Positions 47,634 to 55,286 of a stretch of 64,000 nucleotides of DNA are shown here, in pieces. The notes beneath the pieces were generated by a model, which was not told where the DNA came from, made no database searches, and saw only the letters and a list, made by a program, of their open reading frames with translations. Location of the stretch: the NCBI GenBank assembly GCA_025463765.1, contig JAODBC010000038.1:1-64000 (forward strand), in the 5' to 3' direction. The stretch's first letter is position 1; each line of letters opens with the position of its first letter. The position numbers were made by a program, and so were the translations under genes. The DNA comes from Subtercola sp. Its GTDB lineage: Bacteria > Actinomycetota > Actinomycetes > Actinomycetales > Microbacteriaceae.

Positions 47634-47732
47634 AAAACGATCCGCTGACGAATGCTGGGATCGAAGACCCGGCCGTCGGCGTCGGGTAATTGTTCTGCCG
47701 ACACCAGCTATTCATCACACAAAGGCGTGAAA

Positions 47733-48719
47733 ATGAAGATTTCGTGTGCATTCGGCCCGTCACCCACCACCCCTGCTGACGTCAAGCTCGCCGAAGATCT
47801 GGGCTACGACGGCGCCTGGATCTATGACTCCCCCGCCGTGTATCTCGACCCCTGGATGACCTTGGCCCTCGCGGCGTCGCTCACCGAGAGAATCGACCTC
47901 GGCGTCGGCATGCTCACCCCGGCGCTGCGCCATCCGCTCGTCACGGCTTCGGCAATGGCCACGGCGTACGACCTCGCCCCCGGCCGAATCGTGGTCGGCG
48001 TCGGCGCGGGTGCCAGTTCTCGCTGGCTTCTTGACGAGAAGCCGATGCGCTGGAGCGAGATAGGCGACTACCTCGCAGCGCTCAAAGCACTTTTGCGCGG
48101 CGAGGTCACCGAATGGAATGGGCACGTGCTCCAGATGGCGCACCCGACGGGCTGGGCGCCACAGCGGCCCCTCGACATTCCGATTCTGGTGGGAGCCGAG
48201 GGCCCGCGCGGTCTCGCCGTCGCCCGACGCTACGGCGACGGCGTCTCGACGTTCGTGCAGACGGCACCCCAGGAGTTCGACTGGATCATGCGGCTCGTGT
48301 TCGGTACGCAATTGGATGCGGGCGAAGACCCTCATTCCGACCGTGTGCACGCCGCCGTCGGGCCCATCGCCGGTCTGGGCTACCACGCCGCCTACGCCTG
48401 GTCGGGCAGGGATGCAGTACTCGGCCTTCCCAATGGCGAATCGTGGCTCGCTGCAGTCGAGGCAGTTCCCGAACGGCAGCGACACTTGGCTGTGCACGCC
48501 GGGCACGGAGTCGTCGTCAACGACATCGACGAGGCCACCGTGCCTCGTGAAGTCGCCGTGGCCGGAACCTGGGTCGGAAGCGCAGACGAGATCCGCGCGC
48601 ATATCTCCGAACTCGCCGATGTCGGTGTCACCGAAGTCACCTACCAGCCCGGCGGCCCCGATCTCGCCCGCGAACTCGAGACATTCGCCGCGCTCTCGAG
48701 GGAGTTCCAATCGATGTAG
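47733..48719 (+). CDS. Luciferase-like monooxygenase (LLM), probable F420-dependent
   Basis: 328 residues: MKISCAFGPSPTTPADVKLAEDLGYDGAWIYDSPAVYLDPWMTLALAASLTERIDLGVGMLTPALRHPLVTASAMATAYDLAPGRIVVGVGAG split over the first 90 residues, and ILVGAEGPRGLAVARRYGDGV. This is the F420-type LLM pattern of Corynebacteriales. ATG 47733 follows AAAGG. Its stop overlaps the crotonase GTG by 1 nt. It diverges from the other LLM. The substrate is unknown; oxidation of an alcohol or reduction of an enone are both possible for the family. Confidence 0.9.
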   Translation: MKISCAFGPSPTTPADVKLAEDLGYDGAWIYDSPAVYLDPWMTLALAASLTERIDLGVGMLTPALRHPLVTASAMATAYDLAPGRIVVGVGAGASSRWLLDEKPMRWSEIGDYLAALKALLRGEVTEWNGHVLQMAHPTGWAPQRPLDIPILVGAEGPRGLAVARRYGDGVSTFVQTAPQEFDWIMRLVFGTQLDAGEDPHSDRVHAAVGPIAGLGYHAAYAWSGRDAVLGLPNGESWLAAVEAVPERQRHLAVHAGHGVVVNDIDEATVPREVAVAGTWVGSADEIRAHISELADVGVTEVTYQPGGPDLARELETFAALSREFQSM

Positions 48720-49471
48720 TGACGCGGAGCTGGGCCGAGCCCCGAGTTCTGCTGGTCGAACTCGACAGCGCTCCAGTGAACGCTCTGAGCCGGCAGACCC
48801 TCGCCGGTCTTGAATCCGCCCTCGTCGAAGCCGCCGCGGCGCGCGTCGTCGTCATCTGCTCTCGCGTATCGGGGTACTTCGCGGCGGGAGGTGACCTGAA
48901 GCTGATGGCAGCCCTTGATCTCGCCGGCTTTGAACGGTACGGCGATTCCTTGCGAAAGATAATCGACTCCCTGAGCGAGGCCACGCCGATCTCGATCGCC
49001 GCGGTCGAAGGCAAGGCTCTGGGCGGCGGGCTCGAACTCGCACTGGCGTGCACCATGCGGGTCGCCGGAGGCCAGGCAGAGTTTCAGCTGCCAGAGGCAC
49101 GGCTCGGATTGATCCCCGGCGCGGGGGGTGCGCAACGGTTGCCGCAGCTCATCGGGCGCGGTCGTGCACTGGACATGATGCTCACCGGGCGAACGGTGGG
49201 CGCGGCAGAGGCGTATCGCACGGGCCTCGTCGACCGATTGACAGAACCCGGCCAGGCTCAGGCCGAAGCGTTGATTCTCGCCCGAGAATTGCTGCGCTCC
49301 TCAGGCCCTGCGCAGGCATCGATCGTGCATGTCGTCGACGCAGCCCTCACCCGGCCGTGGGCGGATTCGGCCCAGCTCGCGCGCTCAGAGTCGTCACGGC
49401 TATTCGAGTATGGTGAGGTTCGCGAAGGCTTCGCCGCCTTCACCGAGAGGCGCAGACCCGACTTCGTTTGA
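48719..49471 (+). CDS. Enoyl-CoA hydratase/isomerase (crotonase)
   Basis: 250 residues with the crotonase fold. Both catalytic glutamates are at their expected positions, Glu106 in GGGLELALAC and Glu126 in LPEARLGLIPGAGG; the oxyanion Gly is in GYFAAGGDLK. GTG 48719 overlaps the LLM stop by 1 nt. It hydrates a 2-enoyl-CoA to the (3S)-hydroxyacyl-CoA, or isomerises it. A MaoC-like protein is encoded 36 nt further on, so the small operon can hydrate in both stereo-senses. Confidence 0.92.
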   Translation: MTRSWAEPRVLLVELDSAPVNALSRQTLAGLESALVEAAAARVVVICSRVSGYFAAGGDLKLMAALDLAGFERYGDSLRKIIDSLSEATPISIAAVEGKALGGGLELALACTMRVAGGQAEFQLPEARLGLIPGAGGAQRLPQLIGRGRALDMMLTGRTVGAAEAYRTGLVDRLTEPGQAQAEALILARELLRSSGPAQASIVHVVDAALTRPWADSAQLARSESSRLFEYGEVREGFAAFTERRRPDFV

Positions 49472-49507
49472 AGACGACAACCCGACGCGGCGAAAGAAAA
49501 GTGAGCC

Positions 49508-49963
49508 ATGAACGACTTCAGACCCCTCCGGGCAGAAGACCTGGTTATCGGCGAGCGTACCGATATCGGTACCCACACTCCCTCGCTCGGCGAGATCGTC
49601 GACTTCGCCTCGCAGTGGGATCCGCAAGTGTTCCACGTCGACATCGAAGCCGCGACGGCGGGGTTCTTCGGCGGCATCATCGGCAGCGGCATCCACTCGC
49701 TCGCCATCTACCAGCGGCTCGCGGTGCAGAACCTGTTCGCCCAGTGGGATGTGATCGCTGGTCGCTCGATCGACAGCATCCAGCTGACGGCGCCCCTTCG
49801 GCCAGACGTGCCGGTGCACGGCTTGGTGACGGTTCAGAACATCGTCTTCAGCCACGACGACCGCGCGCTCGTGACGACGCTCGGCGAATTGCGGCCCGAC
49901 GACGGAAAACCGATTCTCACCATCGTCGCCGACTCGTACGTGCGGCGCATCGACCGCCGCTGA
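49508..49963 (+). CDS. MaoC-like hydratase (hot-dog fold)
   Basis: 151 residues of the single-domain MaoC type: EIVDFASQWDPQVFHVDIEAATAGFFGGIIGSGIHSLAIYQRL. The hydratase-2 Asp and His correspond to Asp in WDPQ and His in FHVD. A GAAAGAAAAGTGAGCC segment precedes ATG 49508. It ends the LLM/crotonase unit and is followed by a TetR gene 59 nt later. It probably hydrates an enoyl-CoA; mesaconyl- or small-acyl-CoA hydration is also possible. Confidence 0.88.
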   Translation: MNDFRPLRAEDLVIGERTDIGTHTPSLGEIVDFASQWDPQVFHVDIEAATAGFFGGIIGSGIHSLAIYQRLAVQNLFAQWDVIAGRSIDSIQLTAPLRPDVPVHGLVTVQNIVFSHDDRALVTTLGELRPDDGKPILTIVADSYVRRIDRR

Positions 49964-50022
49964 CGTGGTGCCCGTTGCCACCACGGATAGGCTTACCGTG
50001 AGCATTTCGTGAGGAGCCGGCG

Positions 50023-50739
50023 GTGACACATCTCGATTCGGGTCGCAAGCGACGCGAGCGCGGCTCGATCACCACCGAAGAGATCGTCGAGGGTGCTTTT
50101 GTGGTCGCGATACGCGATTCGATCGACGACCTGAGCGTTCCCGAGGTAGCCCGGCAGCTCGACGTCGGGGTCACCAGCATCTACTGGCACTTTCGCAAGA
50201 AGGAAGACCTGCTGCGGGCGATGAGCGACGAGGCGGTTCGAGCAGTGCACCAGCTACTGCCGTCGACCAACACCCATCTGGGCTGGCGCGCATTTCTCGA
50301 CATGTACTACACGAGCATGCGCTCGATCTATCGGGCGAACGACGTCTGGGCCGACCTGGTGCTCGTTCGGCTGAGCCAGTACTCACTCAGCTCGACCCAC
50401 GTGACCTACGAAGCGATCGAACGGCTGGTGGCATTTCTGGTGGCGGCCGGATTCACGCCCCTCAACGCCTGGCGACTCACCGGCACGCTGACGACCTACA
50501 CTCAGGGCATCATTGTCGCCGAGCGAACCCAGCGCAAACAGAACGTAGCCACTATCGACGAGCGACAGGCGCGACTTCTGCTGCCGCAGTCGATGCCCCT
50601 GCTGTCAGAGCTGTACGAGAACCATTCGATCTCGCTGACCATGGCCTCAGACGACGACTTCAGCTACGGCCTGAACACTCTGCTGTCGGCCTTCGAAGGC
50701 GTTCTGCGCTCCGACAGGGCGCAGAAGCAAACCGACTGA
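50023..50739 (+). CDS. TetR-family transcriptional regulator
   Basis: 238 residues from GTG 50023 with GAGGAG 9 nt upstream. The HTH covers residues ~15-65: TTEEIVEGAFVVAIRDSIDDLSVPEVARQLDVGVTSIYWHFRKKEDLLRAMSDEA. The ligand domain follows. It is the last gene of the plus-strand unit and converges on the cytochrome b gene. It might control its own operon or share control of the island. It lacks the GVLKGS-type recognition helix of the other TetR. The ligand is unknown. Confidence 0.9.
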   Translation: MTHLDSGRKRRERGSITTEEIVEGAFVVAIRDSIDDLSVPEVARQLDVGVTSIYWHFRKKEDLLRAMSDEAVRAVHQLLPSTNTHLGWRAFLDMYYTSMRSIYRANDVWADLVLVRLSQYSLSSTHVTYEAIERLVAFLVAAGFTPLNAWRLTGTLTTYTQGIIVAERTQRKQNVATIDERQARLLLPQSMPLLSELYENHSISLTMASDDDFSYGLNTLLSAFEGVLRSDRAQKQTD

Positions 50740-50747
50740 ACGCGTGT

Positions 50748-50767
50748 GGCCGGTCTGTCGACCGGGC
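50748..50767. terminator. Short GC hairpin between convergent genes
   Basis: CCGGT and ACCGG (50750-50754 / 50761-50765) form a small stem with a 6-nt loop in the 28-nt gap between the TetR and cytochrome b genes. It is weak, and only a possible terminator. Confidence 0.35.
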
Positions 50768-51694
50768 TCAGCGACCGACTTTGCCCATCAGACCCGCAAT
50801 CGGGCGCAGCACGATCGGACGGGCGGCGATCCAGGCCGCCGCGATGACCACGATCGACACCACGAAGATCCAGAAGCCCACCCAGTTCACCTCGTCGCTG
50901 CCGCCGTACATGTGGTTGAGGTTTCGCAGCGCACCCGTCGCGAGCACCAGAACGACGTGCACGATCACGAAGATCACAAAGAAGAGCATCACCGGGTAAT
51001 GCACCGCTCGCGCCAGTTCGATCGGGTAGACCCGGTTGATGCGGGCCTGAGCCGGCCACGCCCCCGACATGCGCAGGCCGGTGACGATGGCGAGCGGCGC
51101 GGCTAAGAACACCACGGCGAAATACGACAGCACCTGCAGAGCGTTGTAGTCGACCCAGCCGTCTTCGGTCGGCCACTGCAACGAGGCGTACTGGATGCCC
51201 GTCGACACGGCGTTCGGAAAGATGCCCCAACTCGTCGGAACGATGCGCACCCACTGCCCCGTGACGAAGATCAGCACGATGAAGATCAGGCCGTTGGCGA
51301 CCCAGAGCGCGTCGAGGCACAGGTGCATCCACAGGTCGAGGCTGATCTTCTTCGGCCTGCCTTTGGTGCGGATCACGCCGGTGTTGTTGCGGGTGAAGTA
51401 GGCGGCGGGCCGCTGCGTCGTTCGCACCAGCCACCCCGAGCGGATGATCAGAACGATGAAGAAGGCATTGAGAAAGTGCTGCCAGGCCACCCACGCCGGA
51501 AAGCCCACCGGCGCCCAGCTCGGCAGGTCGGTTGCGCCGGGATAGGTGGTCATGAAACTCTGCACGCCGGGCTGGTCGCGCAACCAGCGCGCACCGAAGA
51601 CGACGATCAGCACGACCACGACCGCCAAAGGAGCGATCCAGACCAACCTGAACCAGCGGCTGGAGCGAATCCCTTGTCGATGTGTCGTCGCCAT
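50768..51694 (-). CDS. Membrane cytochrome b561-like protein next to EtfBA
   Basis: 308 residues with about 5 membrane segments. Several His residues lie in or next to these: WQHFLNAFFIVLIIRSGW, WMHLCLDALWVANGLIFIVLIF, ARAVHYPVMLFFVIFVIVHVVLVLATG, typical of b561/hydrogenase-type cytochromes that bind two hemes. Its start overlaps the EtfA stop (TGATG), so it is translationally tied to the electron-transfer flavoprotein. It may pass electrons from EtfBA to menaquinone. That function is an inference; no ETF-quinone oxidoreductase is in view. Confidence 0.82.
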   Translation of the reverse strand: MATTHRQGIRSSRWFRLVWIAPLAVVVVLIVVFGARWLRDQPGVQSFMTTYPGATDLPSWAPVGFPAWVAWQHFLNAFFIVLIIRSGWLVRTTQRPAAYFTRNNTGVIRTKGRPKKISLDLWMHLCLDALWVANGLIFIVLIFVTGQWVRIVPTSWGIFPNAVSTGIQYASLQWPTEDGWVDYNALQVLSYFAVVFLAAPLAIVTGLRMSGAWPAQARINRVYPIELARAVHYPVMLFFVIFVIVHVVLVLATGALRNLNHMYGGSDEVNWVGFWIFVVSIVVIAAAWIAARPIVLRPIAGLMGKVGR

Positions 51695-52665
51695 CAGGGT
51701 TTGCGCGAGTTCAGGGCGTCGATCAATTGCGGAACCACGCTGAAGACGTCACCGACGACCCCGAAATCTGCGATCTCGAAGATGGGTGCGTCTTCGTCTT
51801 TGTTGATGGCCACGATGGTCTTCGCCGTCTGCATTCCGGCGCGGTGCTGAATCGCACCCGAGATTCCCAGCGCGAAATAGAGCTGAGGCGACACCGTGAT
51901 GCCGGTCTGCCCGACCTGATGGCTCTGCGGAATGTAGCCTGCATCGACGGCGGCCCGCGACGCTCCGACAGCCCCACCGAGCGCATCGGCGAGTTGTTCG
52001 ACCAGCACGAATTTCTCGGCGGAGCCGAGCCCGCGACCACCCGAGACAACGGTCTTCGCCCCGCGCAGCTCCGGCCTGTTCGAGGCCACGACGATGTCAT
52101 CGATCGAATCGATGACCCCCGAGGTCAGCGGTTGCGACTCGATCTCGACCGAGGTGAGCTGACCCGCCGCCGCTGGCGCCGAGCCTTCGATCGAGGCCTG
52201 GCGAACGGTCACCACAGCGAGCCCGGAGTCGACCGACGACTCGGTCAGGTAGGCGCCGCCGAACACGGAATGGGTCGCGACGATCGTGCCCGCGTCGAGT
52301 CTCAGATCGACCGCGTCGAGCAGAACCGCTGCGCCGAGCCGCGCCGACAGCCGCCCGGCGATGTCGCGGCCGTCGAGCGTGTTCGAGAGGATCACCGCCG
52401 CGGGCGAGAACTGCTCGACGGCCTTCGCAAGAGCGGCGGTCTGAACGCCGGTCAGGCTCGTGGTCAGTAACCGCGAGACGGCGTTGAAGACGGTCGCGGC
52501 CCCCAGCGCACCCAAGTCGGCGGCAGTCGAGGCGTCGAGCGGTGCGGTCGTGACGACGACCGCTACGGGAGAGCCGAGTCGCGCCGCGGCAGTGAGCAGT
52601 TCGGCGGCGGAGGGTCGCAGCTCGCCCGAGACGGAGGTTTCGACGAATACGACGATGTCAGTCAT
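51694..52665 (-). CDS. etfA: Electron transfer flavoprotein subunit alpha
   Basis: 323 residues with the EtfA FAD-binding C-terminus: SGGRGLGSAEKFVLVEQLADALGGAVGASRAAVDAGYIPQSHQVGQTGITVSPQLYFALGISGAIQHRAGMQTAKTIVAINKDEDAPIFEIADFGVVGD spans residues ~210-310 and matches the family throughout. It lies 13 nt after EtfB. It accepts electrons from acyl-CoA dehydrogenases; several of these are encoded in the window. It is downstream of a motif-bearing promoter before etfB, so it may be a pathway-specific ETF copy instead of the housekeeping one. Confidence 0.95.
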   Translation of the reverse strand: MTDIVVFVETSVSGELRPSAAELLTAAARLGSPVAVVVTTAPLDASTAADLGALGAATVFNAVSRLLTTSLTGVQTAALAKAVEQFSPAAVILSNTLDGRDIAGRLSARLGAAVLLDAVDLRLDAGTIVATHSVFGGAYLTESSVDSGLAVVTVRQASIEGSAPAAAGQLTSVEIESQPLTSGVIDSIDDIVVASNRPELRGAKTVVSGGRGLGSAEKFVLVEQLADALGGAVGASRAAVDAGYIPQSHQVGQTGITVSPQLYFALGISGAIQHRAGMQTAKTIVAINKDEDAPIFEIADFGVVGDVFSVVPQLIDALNSRKP

Positions 52666-52678
52666 GGTTCTCTCTCGA

Positions 52679-53446
52679 TCAGATCAGGCGTTCGGCGACG
52701 AGGTAGTCGACCAGCTGCGAGCCGGCGCTGCCGTCGTCGGTGATGGTGCGCCCGGCGGCGCGAGCGGGGCGCTCGGTGTTCGAGACGACTCTCGAGCGGG
52801 CAGACGGATGCTCGGCGCCGAGCTCTGCGAACGAGAGCACGGAGAGCGGCTTGCGCTTGGCCGTCATGATGCCCTTGAAGCTCGGGAAGCGCGCATCGGG
52901 TGAGCCCTCGGTGATCGAGATGAGGGCGGGCAGCGGGGCGTGCACCTGCAGAGTCTGAGTGTCGTCGCTGCGCACGCCGCTCACCCGGTCATCCGTTATC
53001 ACGACCGAACTCACGAAGCTGAGCGACGGCACGCCGAGAAGCTCGGCGACCATGGCCGGAACGACCCCGCCCCGCCCATCCGTAGATTCGTTGCCCGTCA
53101 CGATGAGATCGAACCCCTCGCGCTTCAGCGAGGCGGCGAGGGTCGTCGCGGTCGCCAGGGCATCGGAGCCTTCGAGAGAGTCGTCGAGAATGTGCACCGC
53201 CGAGTCGGCACCCATCGAGAGACCTTTGCGTAGGGCGTCTTTCGCTTCGGCCGGCCCCATCGTGACCAGAACGATCTCGGTGTTCTTGGCCGAATCCTTG
53301 TACGTCAAGGCGACTTCGAGAGCGCGTTCGTTGATCTCGTCGATCACGCGGTCGCTCGCAGCGCGGTCGACCCAGCCGGTGTCGGGGCTCAGCACTCGCT
53401 CGCCGTAGGTGTCGGGCACCTGCTTGATGAGAACAACGATCTTCAT
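52679..53446 (-). CDS. etfB: Electron transfer flavoprotein subunit beta
   Basis: 255 residues: MKIVVLIKQVPDTYGER, NERALEVALTYKD, VLVTMGPAEAKDALRKGLSMGADSAVHI, and LIVTGNESTDGRGGVVPAMVAELLGVPSLSF, all EtfB marks including the AMP-binding region. It heads the etfB-etfA-cytochrome b unit. The 148-nt upstream gap has a large palindromic element of the GGTAAAGTATAC type. It completes the ETF that reoxidises the acyl-CoA dehydrogenases. Confidence 0.95.
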   Translation of the reverse strand: MKIVVLIKQVPDTYGERVLSPDTGWVDRAASDRVIDEINERALEVALTYKDSAKNTEIVLVTMGPAEAKDALRKGLSMGADSAVHILDDSLEGSDALATATTLAASLKREGFDLIVTGNESTDGRGGVVPAMVAELLGVPSLSFVSSVVITDDRVSGVRSDDTQTLQVHAPLPALISITEGSPDARFPSFKGIMTAKRKPLSVLSFAELGAEHPSARSRVVSNTERPARAAGRTITDDGSAGSQLVDYLVAERLI

Positions 53447-53516
53447 GGTGCGGACTCCTCGGGCTTCTGCGCAGCACGCCGGTTCGTGCCGTGGAATTCT
53501 TCGTCGAATTCATTAC

Positions 53517-53541
53517 GGTAAAGCATACAGTATGAATTACC
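53517..53541. promoter_or_regulatory. Full 25-nt palindrome of the GGTAAAGTATAC motif before etfB
   Basis: GGTAAAGCATAC (53517-53528), a central A, and GTATGAATTACC (53530-53541) are inverted arms matching at 10 of 12 positions. It lies 71 nt before etfB and 54 nt beyond the flavin reductase stop. It is the only full two-arm copy of the motif that I found; the other copies are single half-sites. Confidence 0.55.
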
Positions 53542-53594
53542 GCTCTCCCCCAGCGCGAGCTTCGACCGACTGGTCTCCAGACCCCTGGTCCCCG

Positions 53595-54143
53595 TCAGAT
53601 GGCGCTGTGATCACCGAGAGCGTGCCAGGTGCGGTTGTGGTAGACGAGCGGGGCGAAGGTGCTCTCGGCCTCGTGGCTGGTGTTCACGACCTGCAGGGCC
53701 TGCACCACCAGTACCGTCGCGGTTCCGGCGTCGATGCGCTGAACGACGCGCGCTCGGATCCACCGGTCGACGCCGGCGAAAAGGGGCTCACCCGTATCGA
53801 GGCGACTCCAGAGGGAGGTGTCGGCGAAGCGGTCGATGCCGCTGGTCGCGCACAGTCGAGCGATCTCGAGATTCGAGACGCCGAGCAGGTGCACGATGAC
53901 GGTGTCGGCCTGCAGCAGCGTGGGTGTGCTCGACGAGAGCGCAGAGAGCGAGAAGACCAGCAGCGGCGGATTGACACTCACCGAGATGACACTCGTGGCC
54001 GTCAGACCGACGGGCCCGTCGCCGATGTCGGCCGTAACGACCGCGACGCCCGAGGGGTGATCGCGAAACACTCCAGTGAAGTCTTGGATCTCTACTTGCG
54101 TCTCGACAACTAGTCGATTCTGCGGTGCAGGTGTGGCATCCAT
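53595..54143 (-). CDS. Flavin reductase-like protein (FMN-binding split barrel; HsaB-like)
   Basis: 182 residues: FRDHPSGVAVVTADIGDGPVGLTATSVISVSVNPPLLVFSLSALSSSTPTLLQADTVIVHLLG spans residues ~26-90, the split-barrel flavin-binding pattern of HsaB, HpaC and related reductases. It supplies reduced flavin to a partner monooxygenase. The HsaA-like partner is encoded 28 kb away at 24259 with the same operator-like site upstream. ATG 54143 lies 59 nt from its site at 54207. It ends 148 nt before etfB. Confidence 0.9.
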   Translation of the reverse strand: MDATPAPQNRLVVETQVEIQDFTGVFRDHPSGVAVVTADIGDGPVGLTATSVISVSVNPPLLVFSLSALSSSTPTLLQADTVIVHLLGVSNLEIARLCATSGIDRFADTSLWSRLDTGEPLFAGVDRWIRARVVQRIDAGTATVLVVQALQVVNTSHEAESTFAPLVYHNRTWHALGDHSAI

Positions 54144-54206
54144 TCGTAAATTCCCATCGTCGCGAGCTACTGAAAATCAGCATCTCGGAACAGGGACGCG
54201 CTTGTC

Positions 54207-54222
54207 AACCAATTGGTCGGTA
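54207..54222. promoter_or_regulatory. Operator-like site AACCAATTGGTCGGTA overlapping TTGACA
   Basis: The core ACCAATTGGT is a perfect palindrome inside the 16-nt frame. On the minus strand TTGACA (54203-54208) overlaps it and is a -35 candidate for the flavin reductase gene 60 nt downstream. Confidence 0.5.
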
Positions 54223-54262
54223 GTTTACGGAACTCACAGACAGCGAGTCGGCAAGTGGATGA

Positions 54263-55075
54263 TCAGAAAGTGAGCCAGCCGGCATCGACGGGTAATTCGA
54301 CCCCCGTCACGTATCTCGCGTCGCTGGAGAGCAGCCACAGCACGGCGTCCGAGATAGCTTGCGGCGGCATCAGCTCGATCTTCAGTCGGTTGCGAACGGT
54401 GTTGTGGTAGTCGCCGCGCAGGCTGAGGGCCTTTTCGAGGGTTCCCCCGCCGGTCACCATCTGGGTGTCGACCCCGCCGGGGCAGACAGCGTTGACCCGA
54501 ACGTCGAACTCGCCGAGTTCCCAAGCCAGCACCTTCATCAGATTGAGCACCCCCGCCTTCGATGCGGAGTAGGCGACCCCCGACGGCTGCGGCCTCAGTC
54601 CATTGATCGATGAGGTCAGAACGATCGATCCGCCTCGGCCGCCCTGCAGGATCTTCGGGATGAACGCTTTTGTCACCTTCCAGGCGCCCGTGAGCAGCAC
54701 GTCGAGACTCTCTTGCCAGGCCGCTTCGTCGAGTTCCCACGAGTTGGCCGCGACCGTCCACATTCCGTGATTCACGGCGAGCAGATCGATTCGCCCGAAC
54801 TCCGTCATCGCCTGGTCGGCGAATGCCTGCAGGCCGGCGAGATCGCGCGCATCGACCGTCGCCGCCAGACAGCGTCGATCGTATGACTCGACGATCGCGG
54901 CCGTTTCGCGCAGGTCGCTCTCTGTCGCTCCGGGCGTCAGAGCGGTCGAGAGAGTGTCGCAGAGGTCGAAGATCACGACATCGGCGCCTTCCCGCGCGAG
55001 CGTCGCCGCGTGCGATCGGCCTTGGCCCCGGGCTGCGCCCGAGACGACAGCGACCTTGCCTTCTAGCTTTCCCAC
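54263..55075 (-). CDS. SDR of the mycofactocin-associated type
   Basis: 270 residues: SGAARGQGRSHAATLAREGADVVIFDL, an insertion TESDLRETAAIVESYDRRCLAATVDARD, Ser in VLTSSINGLRP, Tyr/Lys in YSASK, and C-terminal LPVDAG. The GQGRSHA motif with the DLRET insertion is characteristic of SDRs whose NAD(H) is held tightly and recycled by mycofactocin. No mycofactocin biosynthesis genes are in the window. It diverges from the Rbs-like importer, with two operator-like sites between. It probably oxidises an imported alcohol. Confidence 0.9.
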   Translation of the reverse strand: MGKLEGKVAVVSGAARGQGRSHAATLAREGADVVIFDLCDTLSTALTPGATESDLRETAAIVESYDRRCLAATVDARDLAGLQAFADQAMTEFGRIDLLAVNHGMWTVAANSWELDEAAWQESLDVLLTGAWKVTKAFIPKILQGGRGGSIVLTSSINGLRPQPSGVAYSASKAGVLNLMKVLAWELGEFDVRVNAVCPGGVDTQMVTGGGTLEKALSLRGDYHNTVRNRLKIELMPPQAISDAVLWLLSSDARYVTGVELPVDAGWLTF

Positions 55076-55148
55076 AACTGTTCCTCTTTCTGAGCCGCCC
55101 GTGCCGATTCGCCTTGCTGACGGTAACGATAGTCACGTCGCCGGCCAA

Positions 55149-55164
55149 AACCAATCGTTTGATT
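55149..55164. promoter_or_regulatory. Operator-like site AACCAATCGTTTGATT
   Basis: 14 of 16 positions fit the AAYCAAnCGnTTGGTW site. It lies 73 nt before the mycofactocin-type SDR and 39 nt from a second copy (55204), in the divergent promoter shared with the importer. Confidence 0.55.
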
Positions 55165-55194
55165 GGCAAAGAATCCAACATCTCGCGAGAATCC

Positions 55195-55223
55195 TTGACT
55201 TCCAACCAGACGCTTGGTAGAAA
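55195..55223 (+). promoter_or_regulatory. Promoter TTGACT-17-TAGAAA with operator in spacer
   Basis: TTGACT (55195-55200) and TAGAAA (55218-55223) are exactly 17 nt apart. The 16-nt site AACCAGACGCTTGGTA occupies 55204-55219, filling the spacer and touching the -10. It reads toward the importer, whose start is 64 nt downstream. This is the clearest repressor-type promoter of the set. Confidence 0.65.
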
Positions 55224-55286
55224 TGCTCCAGCACTGCGCGCCGAGGTCGTCGAGACAGCGCGATCGAAAATGACAAGGGAGTCAAT

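Noticed and set aside
53409-54113. A plus-strand frame that could start just after the palindrome before etfB.
   Set aside because: It runs opposite the flavin reductase, has no family features and starts inside the regulatory region. The palindrome is better explained as an operator.
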